Below, one piece after another: positions 10,901-17,949 of a DNA stretch of 64,000 bases. This DNA is from Apostichopus japonicus. Its lineage: Eukaryota; Echinodermata; Holothuroidea; Aspidochirotida; Stichopodidae. Positions within the stretch are counted from its first letter, which is position 1, and each line of letters begins with the position of its first letter. Location: the NCBI RefSeq assembly GCF_037975245.1, contig NC_092566.1, forward strand, positions 4,092,001 through 4,156,000, read 5' to 3'. Below the pieces are notes generated by a model. The model did not search any database, had not been told where the DNA came from, and saw only the letters and a program-made list of their open reading frames with translations. Position numbers and translations under genes: made by a program.

Positions 10901-13256
10901 TGAACTGCGTCTGGTGTGCTTTCATCTTAGGATTTAGACCCCATCTATACAGAGACAGATAGAAAAGAAAGTTAAAAAAAAACAAGCAAAAAACAAGAAC
11001 AACAACGAAATGACATTTTCAAATATATCCCTTCCTTCCCTCCAACAACCTACCTCTATGACTTTCAGACTCGAAATCTTGTTTATGCACATCTCACTAT
11101 GGAACGCCCAAAAGGACAACAGATTTGATTATAATATAAAAGTATTTTTATATGATCATCGTGAACTTTTATACGATCTGACTATCCGCATGTGCTTTTA
11201 TATATTAGTATCATCACGTGTGGTCTCTTTGGCGTTCCATAACTCACTTGTTAGGATGGCCGAATGTCAGCGTTGTCGCAGTTTCTGTTACCATGTTTAC
11301 CAGCTGCCATGGTAACCACAATAAGGCACGGCTGGCGTAGTGGTCCACCGGGCACCCGAAAATATAGTTTGATAGGACCCAAGCTCCAGAGCGGGTACTT
11401 AAATGAACTTCTTTGCATCTGTATAAAAAAAGGGGGAAAGTATAATTTTTTTTTTTATAACAAATGTAAATAAGTCGATCTAAATTAGCTGTAATTCGAA
11501 CGTAGGACTATAACGAACATAGTGACAAGAGAACAAAGTAAGTGCACATCTCAGCAATAGTAATGGATATCAGTGAAACTGTTTTCAATGATTTAAAATA
11601 CTGTTTTTGATATTTACCTTCCTTCTGTTGCACAATTTACTGCAGCATCCACACCACTGTTTCCTATACCAACAACAAGAACTCGTTTTCCTGTCAAATC
11701 ATTGGTGATGGCGTCTTTGAAGTCAACACTGTGTATTATTTCACCTTTAAAGAAGAAAAACAACAACAAAAGAAAAAGAGGTTTATGGAACAATCTTAAC
11801 AGCTTATTCATATTCGGTCTAAGAGTCTGTAAGATAATGAAACTACATACTGAGAGATATGTACAAATTATTGTGCAGACTGAAAAAAGAAGAAATATTG
11901 TTTCCTTTTCCAGACTTCATATTTCTCCTCACAGTAGGTCCTCATTACACATTTATCCCATACCTTTAAACTGATCTTGACCATCGAAATTCGGCCACTT
12001 TGGTTTAGCATGATGTCCAGACGCAATGGCGACATATTTACATTGGACGATGCTTTCTTCTCCAGTTCTGGTAACGACTCCGTCCTCGTCTGCTGTTACT
12101 TTAGAAGTCATCACTTGCCAGCCATCCCCTGTATATGGACGAGAGAAAAATATATATCATTTTTGCCAGGATCAGCAAATTATTTCTTGAATGTATAGAT
12201 GTTTCAGTTGACGATTACAAAAGGTATAAAATCATTAACTCTGGCCCCTCCTCCCCACCTCCCCTCCTCCCCTCCTTCACGCCTCCCCGCCTCCCCTCCT
12301 CCCCTCCTCCCCTCCTCCCCTCATCCTCTCCTCCTCCCCTCCTCCCCTCCTCCCTTCCTCCACGTCATCCAGTTTCCGGTGGACCTGCTATCTTGCTGCG
12401 AGACACTCACCTTTCCTCTTCACACTGACAACCTCTGTTTGAAACTGAATGATATCATAAAGACCAAACTGACGGGTGTAGTCTCGTATGTAGGACGCCA
12501 TCTGTTCGTTGTGTGGGAAATCTGGAACATCATCGCCAAATGGGAAATCCGAGAAACAGTAATTTTGTTTTGATACATTTCTAGAACGGAAAAGGAAAGA
12601 GGAAGATAGAAAATTAAATTTTAAGTCGACCATTTGAAAAGTCGATGGCTCGTAGGCATCAAATCTTCGCGACATGTCATTGTGCTAATAACTATTTTGA
12701 ATTTTGTGTGAGGTTAACAAAATGGGGTATACGCCCCCACCTCATGCATCCGAGTATGTGGCGTGTATATATGGTGCAGCATATGCATCACTTGTCATTG
12801 ACAAATCTTTTACAAATGATTCCTAAGAAGGATAGTTGGTGAAGAAGAGTTAAGGGGGTGGGGGGGGGGAAGAGGAAGAGTGAAAGAAGGGGAGTGCGCC
12901 CGATTGAAGAGAAGGGAGGAGATGGGATGAGAGCAGAAGAAAGGGAGGGAGAGGAGAGGAGGTGATGGGACATGCTGGGGGGGGGGGGAGGTAAGGGGAT
13001 CAGGGACACAGATCTGACGTATAGTCTTATCAATATTATATGTAAAATTGTATGGCCTGATAAATATATATACTTACATGTGTGTGAATCGCATAACTCC
13101 ATAGCCTTTCTCTTTGAACACCCACAATCCACCGACATCATTCGTTCGCTCAATAACAACCACATCGAAACCAACATCTCTCATGCATTTGGCAGTCACT
13201 AGTCCAGAAATTCCAGCACCAATCACACAGACATCTGTGATTACGTTTTTCGACAT
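7799..13256 (-). CDS. FMO: Flavin-containing monooxygenase, nine coding exons
   Basis: An FAD- and NADPH-dependent enzyme of this family oxygenates soft nucleophilic N or S atoms of xenobiotics and metabolites at the ER membrane. Exons (minus strand): 13256-13078, 12580-12411, 12128-11964, 11744-11618, 11418-11248, 10944-10689, 9810-9625, 8743-8610, 7979-7799. All introns are GT-AG and all phases fit, giving 522 aa, the usual family length. FAD Rossmann motif GAGISG is at residues 13-18. The FMO signature FKGEIIHSVDF (F-x-G-x3-H-x3-F) spans 170-180. The NADPH motif GIGNSG is at 197-202 and the FCTGY variant of the FATGY motif at 329-333. The end of the protein is a hydrophobic helix ending LLCC, typical of an ER tail anchor. 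The start ATG has A at -3. I cannot assign orthology to a particular vertebrate FMO. No lesion is seen, so the gene looks functional. Confidence 0.93.
8610..8743 (-). CDS. FMO: FMO exon 8
   Basis: The acceptor is TTACAG and the donor GTAACA. It codes for the YNDDIAARFGAKP block that corresponds to the YMDELSSFIGAKP region of mammalian FMOs. Confidence 0.9.
9171..9320. mobile_element. Small MITE-like element in FMO intron 7
   Basis: The left end (GGCGGATCCAGG...GGGGTGACCT) and the right end (complement GCGCTGATCCAGG...GGGGTGACCT) form imperfect terminal inverted repeats about 150 bp apart. The target duplication is unclear. Confidence 0.4.
9625..9810 (-). CDS. FMO: FMO exon 7
   Basis: The acceptor is TTGCAG and the donor GTAAAC. 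The exon is exactly 62 codons, phase 0 at both ends. It carries LAFIGFVQPASGG (family IGFVQ block) and the ARWWAELCKG region. Confidence 0.92.
9944..10130. repeat. Imperfect tandem duplication in FMO intron 6
   Basis: A segment running from TTCCATTCTCC through GAGGTC(C/T)GGA to AAAATGAACATAC occurs twice, at about 9953 and 10055. It is intronic and has no visible function. Confidence 0.6.
10689..10944 (-). CDS. FMO: FMO exon 6 (FCTGY motif)
   Basis: The acceptor is CTATAG and the donor GTATGT. It codes for WGLNPKMKAHQTQ, FHIQRGQVKMHPNI and VVFCTGYFIDLPYLDEE, the FMO region with the FATGY-like motif. It ends on a codon boundary. Confidence 0.92.
11098..11241. mobile_element. 144-bp MITE with TA target duplication, abutting FMO donor 5
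   Basis: The ends are TGGAACGCCCAAAAGGAC and the complement of a TTTGGCGTTCCA end, each flanked by TA. This pattern fits a Tc1/mariner-type non-autonomous element. The same terminal sequence recurs at 24724, 26663 and 26909. The right end is directly next to the splice donor of FMO exon 5. Confidence 0.7.
11248..11418 (-). CDS. FMO: FMO exon 5 (STRSGAWVL block)
   Basis: No ATG-started long frame covers this exon; it is recognised by content and splice sites. The acceptor is TATACAG after a T-rich tract and the donor GTGAGT at 11247. Its product contains VHLSTRSGAWVL, the conserved STRSG(A/S)W block that follows the NADPH motif. Phases join exactly to exons 4 and 6. The intron begins with only six bases of host sequence before a MITE starts. 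Confidence 0.88.
11618..11744 (-). CDS. FMO: FMO exon 4 (NADPH-binding motif)
   Basis: The acceptor is TTAAAG and the donor GTAAAT. It codes for the end of the FMO signature, then GKRVLVVGIGNSG, the second Rossmann motif, which binds NADPH. Confidence 0.92.
11964..12128 (-). CDS. FMO: FMO exon 3
   Basis: The acceptor is ATACAG and the donor GTATGG. It codes for the GDGWQV beta region and the SGHHAKPKWP stretch that matches the conserved SGHH of the family. It ends in FKG, the first part of the FMO signature. Confidence 0.92.
12243..12370. repeat. C/T-rich simple repeat (CCCCTCCT-type) in FMO intron 2
   Basis: A polypyrimidine array of CCTCCC words. On the FMO transcript strand it is G/A-rich. 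Confidence 0.85.
12411..12580 (-). CDS. FMO: FMO exon 2
   Basis: The acceptor is a TTCTAG and the donor GTGAGT. The coded stretch contains FSDFPFGDDVPDFP, matching the FPDFPF region of FMOs, and continues through MASYIRDYTRQFGLYDIIQF. Confidence 0.92.
12845..13000. repeat. Purine-rich low-complexity tract in FMO intron 1
   Basis: AGG/GGGAGA-rich DNA with two G runs of about nine or more. On the transcript strand it is a pyrimidine tract. Confidence 0.8.
13078..13256 (-). CDS. FMO: FMO exon 1 (start codon, FAD-binding motif)
   Basis: Codes for residues 1-59 plus two bases of the next codon. It carries the N-terminal Rossmann fold with GAGISG and the conserved GGLW further on. The donor is GTAAGT at 13077. 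The first codons of this exon are repeated twice upstream (see the 5'-end copies at 14585 and 14845). Confidence 0.92.
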
Positions 13257-13540
13257 TTTTGCTAGGTCTGGTAAGAAGACTGTCGCTTACTAAAGCAGAA
13301 GATTTCACACAAATATATGATATAGCAGATCTCTATTTTATTGGATATTTTCCAGCATTGTGTTTGACGTCTGAATGCCGGACCAGTTTGCGATTATCAT
13401 ATATTCGTCACGGTGCAACAAGGTTTTTTTTTAATCTGTATCTCAATTCTTCTCAGTAACTTAATTAAATGTAAACATTTCAAAGTCCACATCGCACATT
13501 ACAGATAAACAGGTCACGCACGACGGTATAGGATTTTAAC
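13238..13540 (-). promoter_or_regulatory. FMO 5' end and upstream region, copy 1 (functional copy)
   Basis: Contains the FMO start codon followed upstream by a segment whose landmarks are GTCGCTTACTA, GCAGATCT, GGATATTTTCCAGC, CATATATTCGTCAC, CTTAATTAAATGTAAACAT and CGCACATTACAG. The same series of landmarks is found twice more at 14585-14842 and 14845-15110. As it sits just before the gene it should contain the core promoter and 5' UTR; no clear TATA box position can be assigned. Confidence 0.5.
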
Positions 13541-13544
13541 GACA

Positions 13545-13980
13545 ATAGCCACCCGATACTCATATACAGTAACTACTGCTCATGTTCCACAACCGTGCAT
13601 CAGTAACTACTGCGCTGTGTTCGCAACACGGTAACATGTGTTACAGTTGGCACAGTAATTACTGGAAAGCTGTTACACGTTGAACTACGAGTCCGACAGG
13701 TGAACATTTGCAGTAATTTAATAAAAAAATAGATGTTAAATTTAATTTTTTCCATTTAATTTTTAGTTTTTCCATTTTTAAAAATTATAAAATTTAACAT
13801 TTAAAAAATTAAATTCAAAATTTTTCAATTTCTAATTTGCAGTAAGGAAAAACTTGCAGTAATTACTGTGCCACCTGTAACACATGTTACCGTGTTATAC
13901 GAACACAGCGCAGTAGTTACTGATGCACGGTTGTGGAACATGAACAGTAGTTACTGTACTAGCTATGAGTATTGGCTGCA
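13545..13980. mobile_element. Foldback MITE with ~120-bp terminal inverted repeats
   Basis: The left arm (CAGTAACTACTG, GTGCATCAGTAACTACTGCG, GGTAACATGTGTTACAG) is repeated as its complement in the right arm. The middle is AT-rich. It is inserted in copy 1 of the FMO 5' repeat: the sequence after its right end (CTCAATTAACAGTGCTG) continues the unit as seen uninterrupted at 15130-15190. Confidence 0.75.
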
Positions 13981-14042
13981 ATAGCTCACTCAATTAACAG
14001 TGCTGAAATGGATACATAGTGTCTATCATGGATATGTATAAA

Positions 14043-14070
14043 CATGGAGCTATTCGGTAATAGCTCCATG
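14043..14070. repeat. Perfect hairpin, 12-bp stem and CGGT loop
   Basis: The arms are CATGGAGCTATT and its exact complement around CGGT. It lies between copies 1 and 2 of the FMO 5' repeat. No terminator or RNA gene context is known. Confidence 0.7.
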
Positions 14071-14584
14071 GTATGAAGCAGGGGTGGTGGTTTGCAATCT
14101 GCTGATCATTCATAAAATACATGCCCTTGCTCATTGCACCCGGTCGATACGAAGATAAGTTCGAGAGAAATCGACGCCCCAAGATAAACATAACTGTAAT
14201 GAATTAGTTCCCAAAACAGCTAAGAAAAACCTTATTCCATATTTGGTAGAGATCTCAAATCTAAAGTTTCTACAAAATAGGCTGAAGACTTAATCAAGTC
14301 TGAATATGACATCATAGAGCCAAAATGTGCTTCAATTTGTAATGGGTTGCAATTGGTTTAAACGTTTATTTTCTGTAATGGGCACGGGATTTGAAAATGC
14401 TGAATCTAAGATATTGAATCATTTAAAAATGTTTTAATGATGAAATTTGGCGCAGTGACAATTTTTTTAACATTCTATACCTTGAGCAACTTTGCTAACG
14501 TTCTACCTTGAACACATGGTGCTTTAAATCCCTCTATTACTCGAATTATTTATTTAAAAAAAAATATATATATATATATGTAAT

Positions 14585-14842
14585 TACGGTTTTCGACATG
14601 TTTGTAGGTCTTAGACTGTCGCTTACTAGAGGACAAAATTTCACACAAATATGATAGCAGATCTATATTTTATGAGATATTTTCCAGCATCGAGGTTCGC
14701 CTTCTGAATGCCAGAGCAGTTTTCTTATATCATATATTCGTCACGTAGCCAAAAACACAACAAGATTTTTTAATCCGTATCTCAATTTTTCGCAGTCTCT
14801 TAATTAAATGTAAACATTTTAAAGTCCACATCGCACATTACA
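14585..14842 (-). pseudogene. FMO 5' end, copy 2 (first seven codons plus upstream DNA)
   Basis: On the minus strand it holds an ATG and codons for MSKTVIT, one residue different from the functional start, then runs into an AT repeat instead of the rest of exon 1. Upstream it repeats the landmark words of copy 1. It is either a truncated duplicate or an unused promoter copy. Confidence 0.7.
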
Positions 14843-14844
14843 GA

Positions 14845-15110
14845 AGTTTTCGACATTTTGGTAGGTCTTGTAAGACTGTTGCTTACTAAAGAAGAAGATA
14901 ACACAAAAATATAATAGCATATCTATATTTTATCGGATATTTTCCAGCCCTGTGTTCGCCGCTTGAAAGTCGGAGCGGTTTGCCTTTACCATACATTCAT
15001 CACGTAGGCAAGGACGCTCCAGGAGTTTTTAATCTGTATTTCAATTCATCTCAGTTACTTAATTAAATGTAAACATTTTAAAGTACATATCGCACAGTAC
15101 AGATAAGCAG
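14845..15110 (-). pseudogene. FMO 5' end, copy 3 (first four codons plus upstream DNA)
   Basis: Starts with ATG and codons for MSKT directly joined to the end of copy 2, then the same upstream landmarks. The match extends through 15190 (CTCATTCAATTAACAGTGC), where the LTR element is inserted. Confidence 0.7.
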
Positions 15111-15197
15111 GTCATGAAGGTACAGGATTTAACCGATAATTGCTCATTCAATTAACAGTGCATGCTGAAATAGATACATCGTGTCTATCATTCATAT

Positions 15198-16226
15198 TGT
15201 TACGAGAAAACAACCTAATTTTCTCGTGTGTACGTATTTTCTATTTACCGTTATAAAATGTTTCTTACGTAACGTTTCAGCTAGGAGGTCTCTAGTTTGT
15301 GTAACTTGAGTATCAGTTTATTGCTGGCTGCGGAAGTTGGTTCTTGCTGCCGGGGCTTTATGTAAACAGTCCGGTGGACAAGGCCTCCTTTGTTCTTAGT
15401 ATACTGGTAATTATTAGGGGTGCATAGACAGTGGGGCGGGGTTAGTTCATATTCGTATAGTATTGTAGAGACCGTTGACCGGCTGTCATTGGGCTATGGC
15501 GCTTGTCAATCTCACTGGCTTTTTCATAATTGGTTAATTAAATCGTGTATAGGGTTCTCTACAGTTACGGGGGTATTTATAATGTCGTGCAAGGAGCGTT
15601 TTTAGACATTAAGTTGCGATATATTTAGTGAAATTTGCTAGGCAGAATCTATGCCGAATTTGTATGTTGTTTTAGGGACTTAGATTATTTTTGGCTTGTG
15701 CAGAGGGTCAAGTTATGCACTCAGCAGTTGCGCTGCGTAACTGCTTGTGCCTGCATGCACTCTGCAGCTGCGCTGCGTAACTGCTTGTGCCTGCGCGAGG
15801 TCGTCGCTGCGTAGGGTTCGCGGGCTGACGAATATCATCGTTAGCTGCGCTGCGTTGTCCTTACGCTGCGTCGCCCTTGACGCAGTACCTATAGTTTAGC
15901 CTGCGTTGTGCCTGCGTTGTCTTTGACGCAGCGCCTATAGTTAGCTGCGCTGCTAGGCAGCTTACATATTAGAGCTAATTCATGTATGACGCCCTTGTTA
16001 TTGTGTTTAGGTTTTATTGTTCTACTTTCTGTATATATTATTTGTTTATCATGCTTTACGAAAGATGTACGGCAGGTACATTGTTTACCTAATTATACTT
16101 TTTAAACTCTTAATGCACTGTTAGTGTACTTCTTTTCAACGGTGTCCTCGAGTCTATTTCTACAACCCCCTTCCTCAATTGCCAACTGGGTACTTCACCA
16201 TACACACCGAAGCGGAAAGCGTTACA
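15198..16226 (+). repeat. 5' LTR
   Basis: 1029 bp, starting TGTTACG and ending GTTACA (TG...CA). It aligns base for base with 23668-24696. TATAAAA at 15252-15258 and a GC box (GGGGCGGGG) near 15432 are candidate promoter parts. A GC-rich block at 15715-15960 stands out from the AT-rich surroundings. Confidence 0.95.
15715..15794 (+). repeat. 40-bp tandem duplication inside the LTR
   Basis: Two adjacent copies (15715-15754, 15755-15794) start ATGCACTC and end GCTTGTGCCTGC, with two or three mismatches. The same pair occurs in the 3' LTR at 24185-24264. Such repeats in LTRs often act as enhancers, but that is inference. Confidence 0.85.
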
Positions 16227-16227
16227 T

Positions 16228-16245
16228 TGGTGGCAACGGTGGGAT
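16228..16245 (+). other. Primer-binding site, tRNA-Leu type
   Basis: TGGTGGCAACGGTGGGAT begins one base after the LTR. It is complementary to the 3' end of eukaryotic tRNA-Leu of the AAG family (ending CCCACCGCTGCCA plus CCA) with one mismatch at position 9. A tRNA-Leu with a T there would match perfectly. Confidence 0.75.
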
Positions 16246-16267
16246 GACTTGGTGCCTTTCCGGTCGT

Positions 16268-16276
16268 ATGGTGAGT
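16268..16276 (+). promoter_or_regulatory. Upstream ATG overlapping a consensus splice donor
   Basis: The sequence ATG|GTGAGTA carries a strong 5' splice site match directly after an ATG, 17 nt before the gag start. In the unspliced RNA this ATG opens an overlapping short frame. If the donor is used, the ATG would head a spliced message (see the acceptor near 22047). Confidence 0.4.
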
Positions 16277-16284
16277 AGACAACG

Positions 16285-17949
16285 ATGTCTGGTACCAACC
16301 CTTTTGATGGCAGTTCAGTCTGCAGTGATCAGGTGGCGTGGACTCTCCCTGAGAGATCATCTGGTGTCGGGGATCTAATCCAGCTACTGGACGAGGGACA
16401 ACGGAGATTCTCGGAGGGCGGTCACAGACAGGAGGGGCGCAGACTGGATGCTGCTGGGGGTACTGATGGCAGACCGGACCTTGCAGATCGAGGGGCGTCA
16501 GAGACGAGGACAAGTGAGGGATATGGTGTTTCCTCTAACTTGGAGGCGAGGAACACCTTTACTATGCAGACTGGGGATCCCCCGAGGGCTGAACATGAAC
16601 TGAGGCTGGAGCCATCTGGACGTGGAGACTGGGACGAGAGATGGGACGGTGATCTCGGGTTCGGTGCTCCTGGGTACAGGCAGATGAATGACACTTACAA
16701 CCGGCGGGTTTCTGGGAATCCATTTAAGGGTCCTGAGAGGGTCAGGGACACTGTTGGCAACAATCCAGGTGTGGGCTTACAAACCCCAGTATGGGACTGG
16801 GCAGATGTGCATGAAAGGAATGAAATGATGAACCGACCTTCGGGATGGCCGGAGGAGGGCGTGAAGGGGAGATCTCACAGGCAGGAGGGCCACTGGTGTA
16901 ATACCAGGGGTAACAATAGTCCTAGCGGGACAGGAGGAGGGATGTTACGTAACGGGCAGGAGAGATGGGGGTTGTCATGCCACCCTGGTGAGGGAGTGCC
17001 TGGTAGACCTGGATACGTTGGGTATCCACCTGGTAGTATGATGGATCACAAGGTTCCTCTAGAGACTAAATTTGCAGAGAAGCCCCCAGATAAAGTGGTG
17101 ACCTATGCGCCACCATTTCCCGAATATAGGCCTCAAGTGAACAGAGTAACGGCCCCCACATACGACGGTTCCACCCCGTGGGAAGACTACGTGGTACAGT
17201 TTGAACTGATATCAGAACTGAATGGTTGGGCTGAGCAAACGAAGGCGCTACAATTAGCGGCAAGCCTACGAGGGCCGGCTCAGGCGGTGTTAAGTGACCT
17301 CGAGAGCGCAAAACGTCGTGTATTTCATTGTGTTGTTGGGGCCCTTGAACAGAGATTTGGTCAGGCGAACCAGACAGAGCTGTTCCGGACACTCCTAAGG
17401 AATAGGAGTAGGCAACCCGGTGAGACGGTATCTGAGCTTGCGCACGACACTCAGCGCCTCCTATCTAGAGCGTACCCTCACGCATCAGTTGAGATGAAGG
17501 AAACTCTTGCAAGAGAATTCTTCATTGACGCTGTAGGCGATAGTGACTTCAGGTGGAAGATTTACCAGGCGCGCCCGAAAACCTTTAACGAGGCGGTTAG
17601 CATCGCTGTTGAGCTCGAGGCTTTTGCGTTGTCGGAACAGAAGAGAGGGAACATGAAGAGAGTGAGGGCGGTAGGCGAAAGAACGGGAAGTGTGAAAGAG
17701 GACGAAAGTCTCAAGGGGATGAGTGAAGTCCTAAGCAATGCTGTGTCGAAGGGTTTCGCTGAGTTGACGGAAAACCTCACGAAATTACTGCGGAAAGACA
17801 CAAGGAATAACTTATATGAGGGAAAAAGGAAGAATAAGACCATAACGTGTTGGAACTGTGGGGAAGTGGGCCACGTTAGCAGAGATTGCACGAACTCTAG
17901 AAAGGAAGAAGCATCGAAGGGAACTGAACTTCAGAAGGAAAACTGCTAG
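16285..17949 (+). CDS. gag: Gag polyprotein (capsid and nucleocapsid)
   Basis: A 554-aa protein that should form the virus-like particle and package element RNA. Residues 1 to about 280 are rich in Gly, Arg and acidic residues with no recognised fold. From about 290 (PTYDGSTPWEDYVVQFE) to 455 lies a retrotransposon capsid domain with the typical LAASLRGPA and LEQRFGQANQTE stretches. Near the C-terminus is one CCHC zinc knuckle, C-x2-C-x4-H-x4-C (CWNCGEVGHVSRDC). The ATG at 16285 is the first in this frame with a good context. The stop TAG at 17947-17949 lies in the spacer of the frameshift module. The frame is uninterrupted. Confidence 0.93.
   Translation: MSGTNPFDGSSVCSDQVAWTLPERSSGVGDLIQLLDEGQRRFSEGGHRQEGRRLDAAGGTDGRPDLADRGASETRTSEGYGVSSNLEARNTFTMQTGDPPRAEHELRLEPSGRGDWDERWDGDLGFGAPGYRQMNDTYNRRVSGNPFKGPERVRDTVGNNPGVGLQTPVWDWADVHERNEMMNRPSGWPEEGVKGRSHRQEGHWCNTRGNNSPSGTGGGMLRNGQERWGLSCHPGEGVPGRPGYVGYPPGSMMDHKVPLETKFAEKPPDKVVTYAPPFPEYRPQVNRVTAPTYDGSTPWEDYVVQFELISELNGWAEQTKALQLAASLRGPAQAVLSDLESAKRRVFHCVVGALEQRFGQANQTELFRTLLRNRSRQPGETVSELAHDTQRLLSRAYPHASVEMKETLAREFFIDAVGDSDFRWKIYQARPKTFNEAVSIAVELEAFALSEQKRGNMKRVRAVGERTGSVKEDESLKGMSEVLSNAVSKGFAELTENLTKLLRKDTRNNLYEGKRKNKTITCWNCGEVGHVSRDCTNSRKEEASKGTELQKENC

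Noticed and set aside
15420-15605. 61-aa frame in the LTR, repeated at 23890
   Set aside because: Same sequence in both LTRs with no protein features; it lies in the promoter part and is not a gene.
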